From contig CABJEP010000011.1 of assembly GCA_902364645.1 (NCBI GenBank), positions 19,968 through 83,967 on the forward strand: 64,000 nt of DNA, in the 5' to 3' direction. The position numbers and the translations under genes are program-made. The first letter of the stretch is position 1. Every line of letters begins with the position of its first letter. Of the stretch, positions 8,929 to 16,615 are shown one piece after another. Under the pieces are notes generated by a model. It searched no databases and had not been told where the DNA came from. It saw nothing but the letters and a program-made list of their open reading frames with translations. Source of the DNA: Coriobacteriaceae bacterium. Lineage in GTDB: Bacteria; Actinomycetota; Coriobacteriia; Coriobacteriales; Coriobacteriaceae.

Positions 8929-9867
8929 ATGGCATCTCAAGTTGAGCTCACCCCATGCGGGGCCATGTTTGACATCTTTAAGCGCGCAGCGCATCTGAGC
9001 CATATCGAGCTGTGCGGCTTGGTGCTTTCGTCCCGTCCGCTCGCCGACGGCCGCAGCCCGCAGAGCCGAGCCGCCGATCGCTCTTGGGTTTCCCGCTTTA
9101 TCGTTCGCGCGCCGGTCGGCACGCTTCAGCAGCGCTACTTTGTCGAATACGGTACCTCGGCTGCGCGTATTATGTCGCAACTGGCCCTGCGCCAGCGCAA
9201 TCCCATGGACTCCACGGCTGTAATCAATATGGTGTGCGGTCCTGCAGGTGAACCGATGGTACGCGCGCTCGAAGAGTGCCACCAGGACACGAATCTCTAT
9301 CGCAACGCGCTCGATCGCCTGTCCCAGGCGGCGGAACTCATGCCCGCCGAGCGCGCCGAGGTCGTGCTGGTGCTGTTTGTCGCCGTCGGTTGTTCGGCGG
9401 ATGTGCGGTCCTCGGTGAACTATGCCATCGACTACGCGAACGCGACCTGCGGCGGAGGCACATCCACGCCGCGTTCGCTTGGCATGTCGCTGACTGCGGG
9501 CGAACGCGAACCCGCCCCGGCGCACCCTTTGGGCTTGCTGCGCGTGCAAAACAGTTTTGTCGTGAGCGCCCCGCGCTGGATTCAGCCGAGTGAGCAGGGT
9601 GTTGAGATTGGCGCGCTGGCCACTGGTGAGGGCGATATTACCGACGTCGGCGACGATGTCTCGGCCCGCCATGCCCATATCTGGTGCGATGCTCAAAATA
9701 TCTGGCACGTCGAGGACTTGTCGTCCACCAACGGAACCGTGGTGGTAAACGGGGCCACGCGCGTTTGCATTCAGGTCGAGCCCGGCCGTTCCGCCCAGCT
9801 CAATCCCGGCGACGAGCTCAAGCTCGGCGAATCCACTACCTATGCCATCCTCTTCGGTGCCCTCTAG
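8929..9867 (+). CDS. FHA-domain protein
   Basis: A 312-residue protein. The N-terminal ~190 residues form an unrecognised alpha-rich domain. The C-terminal part (about 205-312) is an FHA domain with the key signature SARHAHIW and DLSSTNGTVVV, where Ser, Arg, His and Asn would bind phosphothreonine. It starts three bases after the kinase stop with AAGGAGG just upstream, so it is the third gene of the operon and the probable reader of the kinase's phosphorylation, including autophosphorylation. The FHA part has a diverged duplicate fragment 6.3 kb downstream, on the other side of the AT-rich island. Confidence 0.85.
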   Translation: MASQVELTPCGAMFDIFKRAAHLSHIELCGLVLSSRPLADGRSPQSRAADRSWVSRFIVRAPVGTLQQRYFVEYGTSAARIMSQLALRQRNPMDSTAVINMVCGPAGEPMVRALEECHQDTNLYRNALDRLSQAAELMPAERAEVVLVLFVAVGCSADVRSSVNYAIDYANATCGGGTSTPRSLGMSLTAGEREPAPAHPLGLLRVQNSFVVSAPRWIQPSEQGVEIGALATGEGDITDVGDDVSARHAHIWCDAQNIWHVEDLSSTNGTVVVNGATRVCIQVEPGRSAQLNPGDELKLGESTTYAILFGAL

Positions 9868-9920
9868 CCGGCAGTTAAGGACGTTCCTTTTCTGCCGGCA
9901 CTTGGGGACACTCCTCGGCG
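9868..9920. repeat. GGGGAC-type extragenic repeat
   Basis: Directly after the FHA stop, the sequence contains GCCGGCACTTGGGGACACTC with a shorter inverted GCCGGCA copy upstream. The same module recurs at 63338-63385. It is one member of the GGGGAC repeat family scattered through the window. Confidence 0.5.
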
Positions 9921-10167
9921 CGCCAGAGCCGGTCGCCTGGGGATGGAGAGGCCATTTTGGCCCTTGGCGGTCAGTCGGGGCGAAACTAGAAGATCTTTCC
10001 GATTCGCGGCTGTTCATGCTTGTAGAGCATCTAAAACAATAGGATGTTATTCTGGAATATGCCGGGTGCGTGAACTTGCCTGTCTTAGCCTTAATAAGGT
10101 ATAGGGGAGTTTGGCTCAGGGGTTCCGTGTTGTTCTTCAGCGCAGTATTGTGGGACAGATTTGCTGA

Positions 10168-10867
10168 GATTGGCGCCTTACACCGCAGAGCGCACGGAAG
10201 GCTCTCGATTTGTGTTCTGGCCCCAGAATACAGGGCCTGATACTTACCAACTGTGGCATGGATGTAACATCTGTAGAAATCAACCCTTTTGTTGTCGACC
10301 TTTGTAAGAAAAACACTGCCATCAACTCTTTGGATGACGAAACTAGGGTGCTTGAGGGGAGCCTTTACTCCCCTCTGAGAGATGACTCATGTTTTTCGCT
10401 TGTCGTTGTGAATCCTCCGTTACTGCCGATTCCGGATGAGATTCCTTATCCCTTCGTTTGAGATGGAGGACAATCGGGTCTGGATAAAACACTTCGTATT
10501 CTTAAGGGTGGCGATACGCATTTAGAGAAAAACGGTAAATACTGCTAATAGGGGTGACGACGATGGTGCGGGGGCGACCCGCGATGCTCTCATCAATACG
10601 TCGGATACTTGGGAAATCAGGTCTAGATGCATGTATGATGATGCTGTGTGGCTATTCAATTAATCCGCGTTCCGAATGGGTGCAGGGTATAGCTGCGACA
10701 TCGTATGCTTTTGACCCGGCGCGATACTCAGATATTTCTGAGGCGGTTGACGAAGTTTATACGCACTATGCCGCGCAAGGCGTTTCGGAAGTTTGCACAT
10801 CTACGTTACGGGCTTAGGTTTCTTCAAGCGAGCAGGCCGGTTGCGTTATTTCGAGCGATTTTTCTAG
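10168..10867 (+). pseudogene. Decayed class I SAM-dependent methyltransferase
   Basis: Translation in three successive frames gives one continuous methyltransferase. The first piece holds motif I (ALDLCSGPRIQGLILT), the acidic loop (VTSVEINPFVVDLC) and motif IV (VVVNPPLLPIPDEIPYPFV). It is broken by TGA at 10459-10461 where a Gly codon is expected, by a one-base loss at about 10540 (KNGK then LLIGVTTMVRGRP), and by a further frameshift near 10793 before the C-terminal end (HIYVTGLGFFKRAGRLRYFERFF). The NPPL motif places it near HemK/PrmC-type enzymes. At least three lesions mean it is not functional. Its AT-richer codons differ from the flanking operons and match the island. Confidence 0.7.
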
Positions 10868-10942
10868 TCTAGACGACAAAAGGCAAAGGATTTGATGGGT
10901 ATAAAACGCGGACGTTTGTGGGCGGATGCTCAAATCTATTGT

Positions 10943-10986
10943 GGCAATCGGGCGGTTGAAAAAGATATTTCAACCGCCCGATTGCC
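10943..10986. repeat. Perfect 19-bp inverted repeat
   Basis: Arms at 10943-10961 and 10968-10986 pair perfectly around the 6-nt loop AAGATA. There is no T-tract after it. It lies between the dead methyltransferase and the exporter start (11133), inside a 47-codon open frame with a weak ribosome site. It could be a terminator, an attenuator or an extragenic palindrome. Confidence 0.7.
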
Positions 10987-11132
10987 AGGTTCGTCGGAGG
11001 AGATGTCCGATTCCGACTCTCTTGTAGGAAGAGCTTGAGATCGTATTGGCCCAAGGCAATCTTAAAGCAGTCTCATTGGCAAATCTTCGCTCCTGTTGTG
11101 TTGAGGTGTAAGGTATCAGTGATTGATGTTTT

Positions 11133-12788
11133 GTGGCGGGTAGATTGGGGCCTTCCTTGATTCGATGCGTTCTCTCGAGGTTCATCAGAGCAAAAGGGGC
11201 TTTCGTCTTCATTGCTATCACGGTGATTGGAACCGCTCTCTCCTATGCCATGCCATACGTGAACGGGAAATTCTTAGATTTTCTTCTCGGTAACCGCAGC
11301 GAAAGAGACGCCGTACTCTTCGCGCTCCTGGTTGCGTCAATAGGAGTTTTCTCCACCCTCTTTACTTATTTTGCAGGAACACTTTCCATTCGCATAACCA
11401 CGAGACTTTCCTTTGATCTTCTCAGGGAGGCCGTCTTGCGTTTTGAAAGAGACGATTACTTGGTGAGTCGGACCATCGATCCAGCCTATACAACGCAACG
11501 GATTATTTCCGACTCTAGCGTGGTCTCATCCTTCGTTTTGGCGAATTTTATCAGTGCGCCGCTGTCCATTGTAGCCATTCCCATCGTATTGCTTATCATA
11601 TGGTCAATTGATTCAACTCTCGCGGTGTTTTCCATCATTCTCCTCATCGTGTATTTCTGTGTAATTACTGGGTTGAGGAAACTTTTGTATAGGGTCACGT
11701 ATGAGAAGAAAGAGGCGGACAGCGCCTTTTACGCCGCAATTGCATCGCAGCTTAATCAGATTCTCAACATTCAACTGACATCTTCGTACGGCAAGAGCGA
11801 ACAAGCGCTCGACGCTGGGTTTAAGAGCTATTTTCCCAAAGTTTTGCGCTCCGGAAAGCTATCATATTCTCTGACATCGCTCGATGGTCTTTTCGCAGCG
11901 TTGTTTCAAGCGGTGATACTTGTTGTTTCCGGAGTACGAATCATTAACGGAACTATGTCAATAGGCGAGTACACTATCATCGGTACATACTTCGCGGTTC
12001 TCTTTAAGACTTTGAAAAGTATGATGTCATTGTTCAAATCCTATCAAGATGCCAAAGCATCATGGGATAGGACGGCTATCGCGACGAGAGAAAAGGAGAG
12101 ATCGGGGTGGAATCGGACCGATTTAGCTAAACTCGATGAAATAAATGACATTTCGGTATCTGATTTGGAATTCTCGGTTGCCCTTCCAGACGGATCTGTC
12201 CGAGAGGTCCTCGGCGGGTTTTCTTTCAAGTTTTCCGGTCCTGGTACATATTGCATAGTTGGGGAAAACGGAAGAGGCAAGACGTCACTTCTTTACTTGA
12301 TGCTCGGGCTATACTCATCGAAAGGCAAAGTAAAATACAACGGCGTGCCAATCGAAGAATGCGACTTGGATTACATACGTGCGAGAGAGATATCGTGCTG
12401 CCCACAGTCGTGCTTCGCGCCGGACGAAACGGTGAAAGAGCTGTTAGAGTATTTCGACACGCCCTTTTCTTCCTATCACCGGGGTGTAGATGGCCTACTT
12501 TCGCTGGAAAACAGCGTGAAGGAGTTGCTCGGGAAACGTTGCTCCGCGCTTTCGGGCGGTGAGCTGCGCCGAGTGTACTTATGGTCGGCGATTTCACGCA
12601 AGTCGTCAGTTTTGGTACTCGACGAGCCCACGACTGGGTTAGACGCTGTAAGCCGCGCCGAGCTTGCGGCCTATGTTAAGCGCAACAAGCAAAGCCAGCT
12701 GATCATCATTGTCTCTCACGATGACGAGATGGTCGGCGCGGTAGAAGGGGTAGTGGATTTAGGCAGCATGTACCGGGGTAAATGCTGA
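11133..12788 (+). CDS. ABC exporter, fused permease and ATPase (peptide export type)
   Basis: A 551-residue half-transporter that should work as a homodimer. Residues about 15-310 carry a six-helix exporter membrane domain (FIAITVIGTALSYAMPYVNG and later). The nucleotide-binding domain follows, with Walker A GENGRGKTS at 377-385 (Arg-Gly in place of the usual Ser-Gly), the signature LSGGELRR at about 473-480 and Walker B VLVLDEP at about 494-500. No N-terminal C39 peptidase domain is present, so it would not cleave a leader itself. The GTG start is uncertain because no strong ribosome site is visible and an in-frame stop lies just upstream. It sits in the AT-rich island, convergent with the peptide operon, and is the likely exporter of its product. 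Confidence 0.8.
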   Translation: MAGRLGPSLIRCVLSRFIRAKGAFVFIAITVIGTALSYAMPYVNGKFLDFLLGNRSERDAVLFALLVASIGVFSTLFTYFAGTLSIRITTRLSFDLLREAVLRFERDDYLVSRTIDPAYTTQRIISDSSVVSSFVLANFISAPLSIVAIPIVLLIIWSIDSTLAVFSIILLIVYFCVITGLRKLLYRVTYEKKEADSAFYAAIASQLNQILNIQLTSSYGKSEQALDAGFKSYFPKVLRSGKLSYSLTSLDGLFAALFQAVILVVSGVRIINGTMSIGEYTIIGTYFAVLFKTLKSMMSLFKSYQDAKASWDRTAIATREKERSGWNRTDLAKLDEINDISVSDLEFSVALPDGSVREVLGGFSFKFSGPGTYCIVGENGRGKTSLLYLMLGLYSSKGKVKYNGVPIEECDLDYIRAREISCCPQSCFAPDETVKELLEYFDTPFSSYHRGVDGLLSLENSVKELLGKRCSALSGGELRRVYLWSAISRKSSVLVLDEPTTGLDAVSRAELAAYVKRNKQSQLIIIVSHDDEMVGAVEGVVDLGSMYRGKC

Positions 12789-13156
12789 CAAGTGTAGTGC
12801 TACCCAACTGACAGAGATAACAAAAAAGCGATGCAGATGCACGTAGCATTCAGTCGGTTCGGACTCGGTGCCTTCACGCCATCGCAACGCTTTCAGATAT
12901 AGTTCTCATTCTCTTACTAAAGGAAACTTTAGTCTACGTTGTCTTGTCGAGACAGAGGTGAAGCGAAGTGTTGTCGCGACGTATCTTATTCCAGGTGGCT
13001 CAGTATCATCGTGAGAATCACACCAAAGTGTACTTACAATTCTCGTGTCCCACGGACAACATGAGCTGAGCATTGAGGTTCCACCCTTTGCTGCAACTAC
13101 ACGGGGTTGGACGGCAATGAATATGCCGGGCCGCATGCCACGCGCAGCGGGGGTCC
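12789..13156. other. AT-richer intergenic stretch of the island
   Basis: I see no convincing gene here. The stretch contains a short palindromic patch around 13010-13050 (GTGAGAAT paired with ATTCTCG) and leads into the IS110-like remnant. It probably represents eroded mobile-element DNA. Confidence 0.4.
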
Positions 13157-13282
13157 ATGCCCCAGTATGTTGCCTACAGCAGCCTCGATGTCCACGCACA
13201 CATCATCTCTGCCTTCGTGTTCAATCCGTTTGCCGGAGAGTGCGAGGGTTACAAGGCCGTAGAATACGAGCCGAACAAATGA
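13157..13282 (+). pseudogene. IS110-family transposase remnant (N-terminus)
   Basis: A 41-codon open frame begins MPQYVAYSSLDVHAHIISAF and continues FNPFAGE. The pattern YV..LDVH...I.A....P..GE is the start of the DEDD/RuvC-like domain of IS110-family recombinases, where the Asp of LDVH is catalytic. An extra few residues before LDVH and the early TGA at 13280 show it is only a fragment. It marks past mobile-element activity within the island. Confidence 0.4.
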
Positions 13283-13380
13283 AATGCGGTATCGACGCAT
13301 AGGATTAAACTGACGATTGCTTTGCACCGAAAATACGCCCGGAAAGCCGCTATGGGTGGCGGCCCGGGTTAAATTGAGAG

Positions 13381-13425
13381 GCCCGTCCGATCACTTTCAT
13401 GTGACGAACGGTCGGGCTTCTTATT
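13381..13425. terminator. Hairpin terminator between exporter and peptide operon
   Basis: GCCCGTCCG at 13381-13389 pairs with 13409-13417 with one mismatch, and an inner TCAC/GTGA stem extends it. TTCTTATT follows on the plus strand. It sits between the plus-strand exporter and the minus-strand peptide operon and can serve either; the U-tract is better on the plus strand. Confidence 0.5.
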
Positions 13426-13485
13426 CCACTTGCCAATGCTCGGCTCATATTGGAAGAAAGCTACGCTAATGTTTGCGTGATACTC

Positions 13486-13593
13486 CTATTTTTTCCGAAG
13501 AAAGAATCGGATAATGAAGAATAACAATAAAAAAGGTGCCAGATATAAAGCAAGTACAAAGGTTAATCCAACGAGACCTTGCAATAATGGCAT
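13486..13593 (-). CDS. 35-residue hydrophobic membrane peptide
   Basis: A very short frame with an excellent ribosome site (GGGAGGAG, then TT, then ATG). The product begins MPLLQGLVGLTFVLALYLAP, continues with a hydrophobic stretch and ends RFFLRKK. It is a single transmembrane helix with a basic cytoplasmic end. It is the last gene of the minus-strand peptide operon, 79 bases after the second precursor. Candidate roles are self-immunity or an export accessory; a small membrane toxin is also possible. No homologue is recognised, and the evidence is the ribosome site, the operon position and the clean hydrophobic profile. Confidence 0.5.
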   Translation of the reverse strand: MPLLQGLVGLTFVLALYLAPFLLLFFIIRFFLRKK

Positions 13594-13672
13594 AACTCCT
13601 CCCAGACACGAGATTTTGGTATTTGTCCCCATCTTATTTTGAATTGGACCAAATAGTTCCTAGACACAAAAA

Positions 13673-13852
13673 CTACTCGTCAACTGGATCGCACCAATCT
13701 GCTGGCAAAACACAGCTTGATTCTTTATCGACATAGCACCAATCCGCAACAGGGCACTCGGCGATGTCGTAAAAATTGCATATATCAACTCCAAGACAAC
13801 AAGGCTCAACGGGAGTATGTTCATTTGAACCAACAGGATGGATATGCTTCAT
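13673..13852 (-). CDS. Cys/Asp-rich RiPP precursor peptide 2
   Basis: A 59-residue peptide with GAGGAG five bases before the ATG. It starts MKHIHPV, like precursor 1, and has cysteines at 18, 19, 25, 33, 39, 47 and 54. The six from C19 onward are each followed by Asp: C19-D23, C25-D29, C33-D37, C39-D42, C47-D52 and C54-D58, with two to four residues between. Trp and Tyr lie next to several of these. The motif DIC..YD.A..C....D.C is shared with precursor 1. The spacing resembles the CX3D motifs of ranthipeptides such as freyrasin, in which a radical SAM enzyme joins Cys sulfur to the Asp beta carbon. It lies 30 bases after precursor 1 and downstream of the maturase. Confidence 0.75.
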   Translation of the reverse strand: MKHIHPVGSNEHTPVEPCCLGVDICNFYDIAECPVADWCYVDKESSCVLPADWCDPVDE

Positions 13853-13882
13853 AACAGCTCCTCACCTTAATCCAATTAGAGA

Positions 13883-14086
13883 CTACGTTTGATCAATGCC
13901 ACAGTGATCTACAACGCAGATGCTGCCGCCATCCATGTCATAGTCGCAGTAATCGTATGCACCACAGCCATCTGCTTTATCATAAACAGTACAGATGTCA
14001 GTAATGCCCAAGAGGCAGTCAAAAGACATCGGCTTCACGCCTGCCTCGTCGCCACTTCCTGGATTAATCGGATGAATATGCTTCAC
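13883..14086 (-). CDS. Cys/Asp-rich RiPP precursor peptide 1
   Basis: A 67-residue peptide starting at GTG with GGGAGG five bases upstream; an upstream extension to an ATG is open but lacks this site. It begins MKHIHPI and has exactly six cysteines (24, 32, 41, 47, 57, 62), each followed by Asp: C24-D30, C32-D36, C41-D45, C47-D50, C57-D60 and C62-D65, with two to five residues between. The first ~20 residues, low in Cys, would be the leader. It shares the start and the Cys/Asp ladder with precursor 2 but differs between these positions, as expected for related substrates of one enzyme. It lies 169 bases after the radical SAM gene on the same strand. Confidence 0.75.
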   Translation of the reverse strand: MKHIHPINPGSGDEAGVKPMSFDCLLGITDICTVYDKADGCGAYDYCDYDMDGGSICVVDHCGIDQT

Positions 14087-14255
14087 GACTACCTCCCTTT
14101 GAGTGCAGAAAAACCTCAATATTGTGTATAACAAACCAAGATGTCTAGTTCACCATATTTCTAGAATGGTTTCGGCGAACGTAGCAATAAGCTTCGCAGA
14201 CGGTAATCAGAAGAACGAACACCTCCACAATGGTGACAGCAATGCGCTGAACCGC

Positions 14256-15614
14256 TTATTCCGATACAGTAGCTTCTCGTTGATTTTTCTCCTGCGAAGA
14301 TGAGTGGCGGGAAATAAGGTCAAAAGCCATCTCGTAGCACATTTTTCTATATTCACATGATGCAGGGTGTAGACTCTTGGGCAAGTAGCCGTGCTCGTCT
14401 GCAGCCTCCCAGCTACAGCCCCCACCACAGAAAGACCGAGCCCAACAGTCCGTACAGTCAATTCTTTTTTCGACACCCTGACTCCAGTTTTCAATATACC
14501 TAGTTTCGTCAATTCCGGTGACGATGTTGCCCATTTTGAATCGCATCATCCCGACAAACCTGTGACAGGGGTATACGTCCCCTTCGGGAGTCACGGAAAT
14601 AAAACGCCTGCCAGCCCCGCATCCGACAAAGGCGATCCTGTTGCTCATAATCAAATCAACTGCAGTTTTCAATGTTCTAAACAAGGGCTTTTCCCCTTGA
14701 TCAATCTGTTTGAGATATTGATCCGCCAAATCTATTAGGCCCGCCCTGATTTTGTTTAATGAGTGTTCGTCGAGTTTGATATTCTCATCGAATGAGCTCA
14801 CGGGCGAGAAGTAAATCCTTCTGAAGCCCATCTCTTTAAACTGAAGATAGTCTTCAACAAGGTTACAGTTATTATTTGTTAAGGTCGCTCTTGCGCCGAA
14901 GGGGAACGACTCGGAAAAACGACGAACGTTTTTGTCGATATCGGAGAAAGAGCCGCCTCCCGTCTTGTACGGGCGCGATGCATCGTGCTTGCATCCTGTA
15001 CCATCGAGACTAATCAGAACAGAAAACCCGTGCTCCTTGAAAGAATTCACAGCAGTGTCATTCAAAAGCGTTCCGTTGGTCGTAATAGAATAGGTAAAGT
15101 TTCTATTGGGGTATATTCTTTTTGAATAGTCGACCGTTTTCCATATCAGCGGCTCGTTAATCATGGGTTCCCCACCAAAAAAGACGATTGCAAGCGTTTC
15201 GTTTTCCGATGAACTTGCGACGAGGTAGTCGACCGCCTTGAAGGCTATCTCGTCTGTCATCAGCAGAGGAGACGTTCCATAATCTCCTTTACCGGCAAAA
15301 CAGTAACTACAACCAAGGTTGCATGCATGTGAAACGTGGAGTTCGATGGATCTAAGTTTTCGAGGCGTGTCTTTTGTTAAGAAAGTCCGCTCAGACAATC
15401 GTTGATACTCATCAATGTCGTCTTCAAGTTCTGCTATGGTCGTTTGGTCGTAGCCTTTCGCAGCAAGTGACTTTGTTAGCAACTTCGAGTTGACCGTTCT
15501 TCCCGATGCTTCAAATATGCGAAGCGCATCTTCTGATGCTTGGTCAACCTGAAAGCAATTGCGAGTGACCTCATCGAAGCAGTAACGACGATCACTTACT
15601 GAGAAAAAATGCAT
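14256..15614 (-). CDS. Radical SAM/SPASM peptide maturase (SCIFF/ranthipeptide type)
   Basis: A 452-residue enzyme. Residues 1-80 resemble the N-terminal substrate-binding region of SCIFF-type maturases (MHFFSVSDRRYCFDEV). The radical SAM cluster motif is C98-x3-C102-x2-C105 (CNLGCSYCFAG), with the FFGGEP motif at 145-150. The SPASM domain is canonical: C332-x12-G345-x4-C350, then C387-x2-C390-x5-C396-x3-C400, then C420 and C426, enough for two auxiliary clusters. The ATG is chosen because GAGGAAC lies just before it; a GTG ten codons upstream is the alternative. It heads a minus-strand operon containing both Cys/Asp-rich peptides, so it probably installs their thioether links. Codon use is AT-richer than the host. 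Confidence 0.88.
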   Translation of the reverse strand: MHFFSVSDRRYCFDEVTRNCFQVDQASEDALRIFEASGRTVNSKLLTKSLAAKGYDQTTIAELEDDIDEYQRLSERTFLTKDTPRKLRSIELHVSHACNLGCSYCFAGKGDYGTSPLLMTDEIAFKAVDYLVASSSENETLAIVFFGGEPMINEPLIWKTVDYSKRIYPNRNFTYSITTNGTLLNDTAVNSFKEHGFSVLISLDGTGCKHDASRPYKTGGGSFSDIDKNVRRFSESFPFGARATLTNNNCNLVEDYLQFKEMGFRRIYFSPVSSFDENIKLDEHSLNKIRAGLIDLADQYLKQIDQGEKPLFRTLKTAVDLIMSNRIAFVGCGAGRRFISVTPEGDVYPCHRFVGMMRFKMGNIVTGIDETRYIENWSQGVEKRIDCTDCWARSFCGGGCSWEAADEHGYLPKSLHPASCEYRKMCYEMAFDLISRHSSSQEKNQREATVSE

Positions 15615-16167
15615 ACGTTCCTCAATTTCATGCTGGACTGGCACTAACCTTGTTTATTGTTACGCAGCTATAAAAAACCACCAGCGGGGATTCGGTGTGC
15701 GGCCCAATCGGACTCCCAAAAGGTTCTATTTGAGACTGGCAAGCTTTGTGTTGTTGGCACTTCGACAGCGCTCTTTATTCCAACATGGAGCCTCGCAGTT
15801 TGAGTCGACTTGCCTCTGGAAGGTCCGATCTCAACTTGATTTAGGATGAAAACAGATTACAGGCGCGCTCCTCTAGAAAGAAAGGAAACCAATCGCCGCC
15901 TTTCACCAGGAAAGTTTTTATAGCCCACCTCGAGCAAAATGAAAGATGCGAGAGCGATTGGGGAACAACGCGAATCTCCCCTTTTGGGTGGGAGCGAGCC
16001 TTCAGCCACCGGCGAACGACTCGCCCTGGTCAGAATCTGGAAGTGGTGCCGGGCCGCTTGGGCCTCCCCGGTGACTTCGTGGGGCTTACCTGCCTGACGT
16101 CGAGGAGTACATCCGCAAGATTCGTTCCCTATGCCGTTTGCTCTCACGCCCGCCTTGGTTCCAAGTC
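15615..16167. other. Island right margin with scrambled coding remnants
   Basis: About 550 bases without an intact gene. A frame running MRERLGNNANLPFWVGAS and on past a TGA near 16076 into LRGAYLPDVEEYIRKIRSL looks protein-like but matches nothing I recognise. It may be the remains of sequence that once preceded the second FHA gene. No clear promoter for the minus-strand maturase is evident. Confidence 0.35.
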
Positions 16168-16537
16168 GGGCGAGCACGAGGTCGCGCCGGCGCATCCGCT
16201 GGGACTGCTGCGCGTGCAAAACGGCTACGCGGTGAGCGTCCCGCGCTGGATTCAGCCGAGTGAGGAAGGCGTCGAGATCGGCGCGCTGGCAACGGGGGAG
16301 GGCGGCATCACCGATGTGGGCGATGACGTTTCGGCTCGCCATGCCCACGTGTGGTGCGATGACCAAAATGTCTGGTACGTTGAGGACCTGTCGTCCACCA
16401 ACGGAACCGTGGTGGTAAACGACGCGACGAACGTCTGCACCCAGGTCGAGCCCGGCCGCTCCGCCCAGCTCAACCCCGGTGACGAGCTCAAGCTCGGAGA
16501 ATCCACAACCTACGCCATCCTCCTCGGCGCCCTCTGA
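16168..16537 (+). pseudogene. FHA-domain gene fragment, duplicate of the upstream FHA gene
   Basis: From about 16168 the sequence matches the C-terminal part of the FHA gene at 8929-9867 (APAHPLGLLRVQN through LGESTTYAIL), clearly homologous but with many substitutions. The phosphothreonine-binding signature SARHAHVW...DLSSTNGTVVV is intact, but the first ~200 residues are missing and replaced by unrelated sequence. An open frame reaches back to 16043 without a credible ribosome site. Either a second tandem FHA gene was truncated when the island arrived, or the fragment marks a recombination junction. Confidence 0.7.
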
Positions 16538-16556
16538 CTCATCTCCTAAATAAGTT

Positions 16557-16615
16557 GCGGTGAAATAGGGGCTGTTTAAGGCTACGGCCGGCAAAAACAG
16601 TTCCTATTTCACCGC
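16557..16615. terminator. Long hairpin after the FHA fragment
   Basis: A 13-bp perfect stem (GCGGTGAAATAGG at 16557-16569, complement at 16603-16615) with additional inner pairing between CTGTTT and AAAACAG. No T-tract follows. It may be a terminator or an extragenic palindrome. Confidence 0.45.

Noticed and set aside
10895..11038. 47-codon frame (MGIKRGRLWADAQIYCG) containing the 19-bp hairpin
   Set aside because: A weak ribosome site is present, but the reading runs through a perfect hairpin and shows no family; kept only as a possible leader.
14145..14228. 27-codon frame (MEVFVLLITVCEAYCYV) between the maturase and precursor 1
   Set aside because: Hydrophobic with two cysteines, but no ribosome site at a usable distance from its GTG and no likeness to the two precursors.
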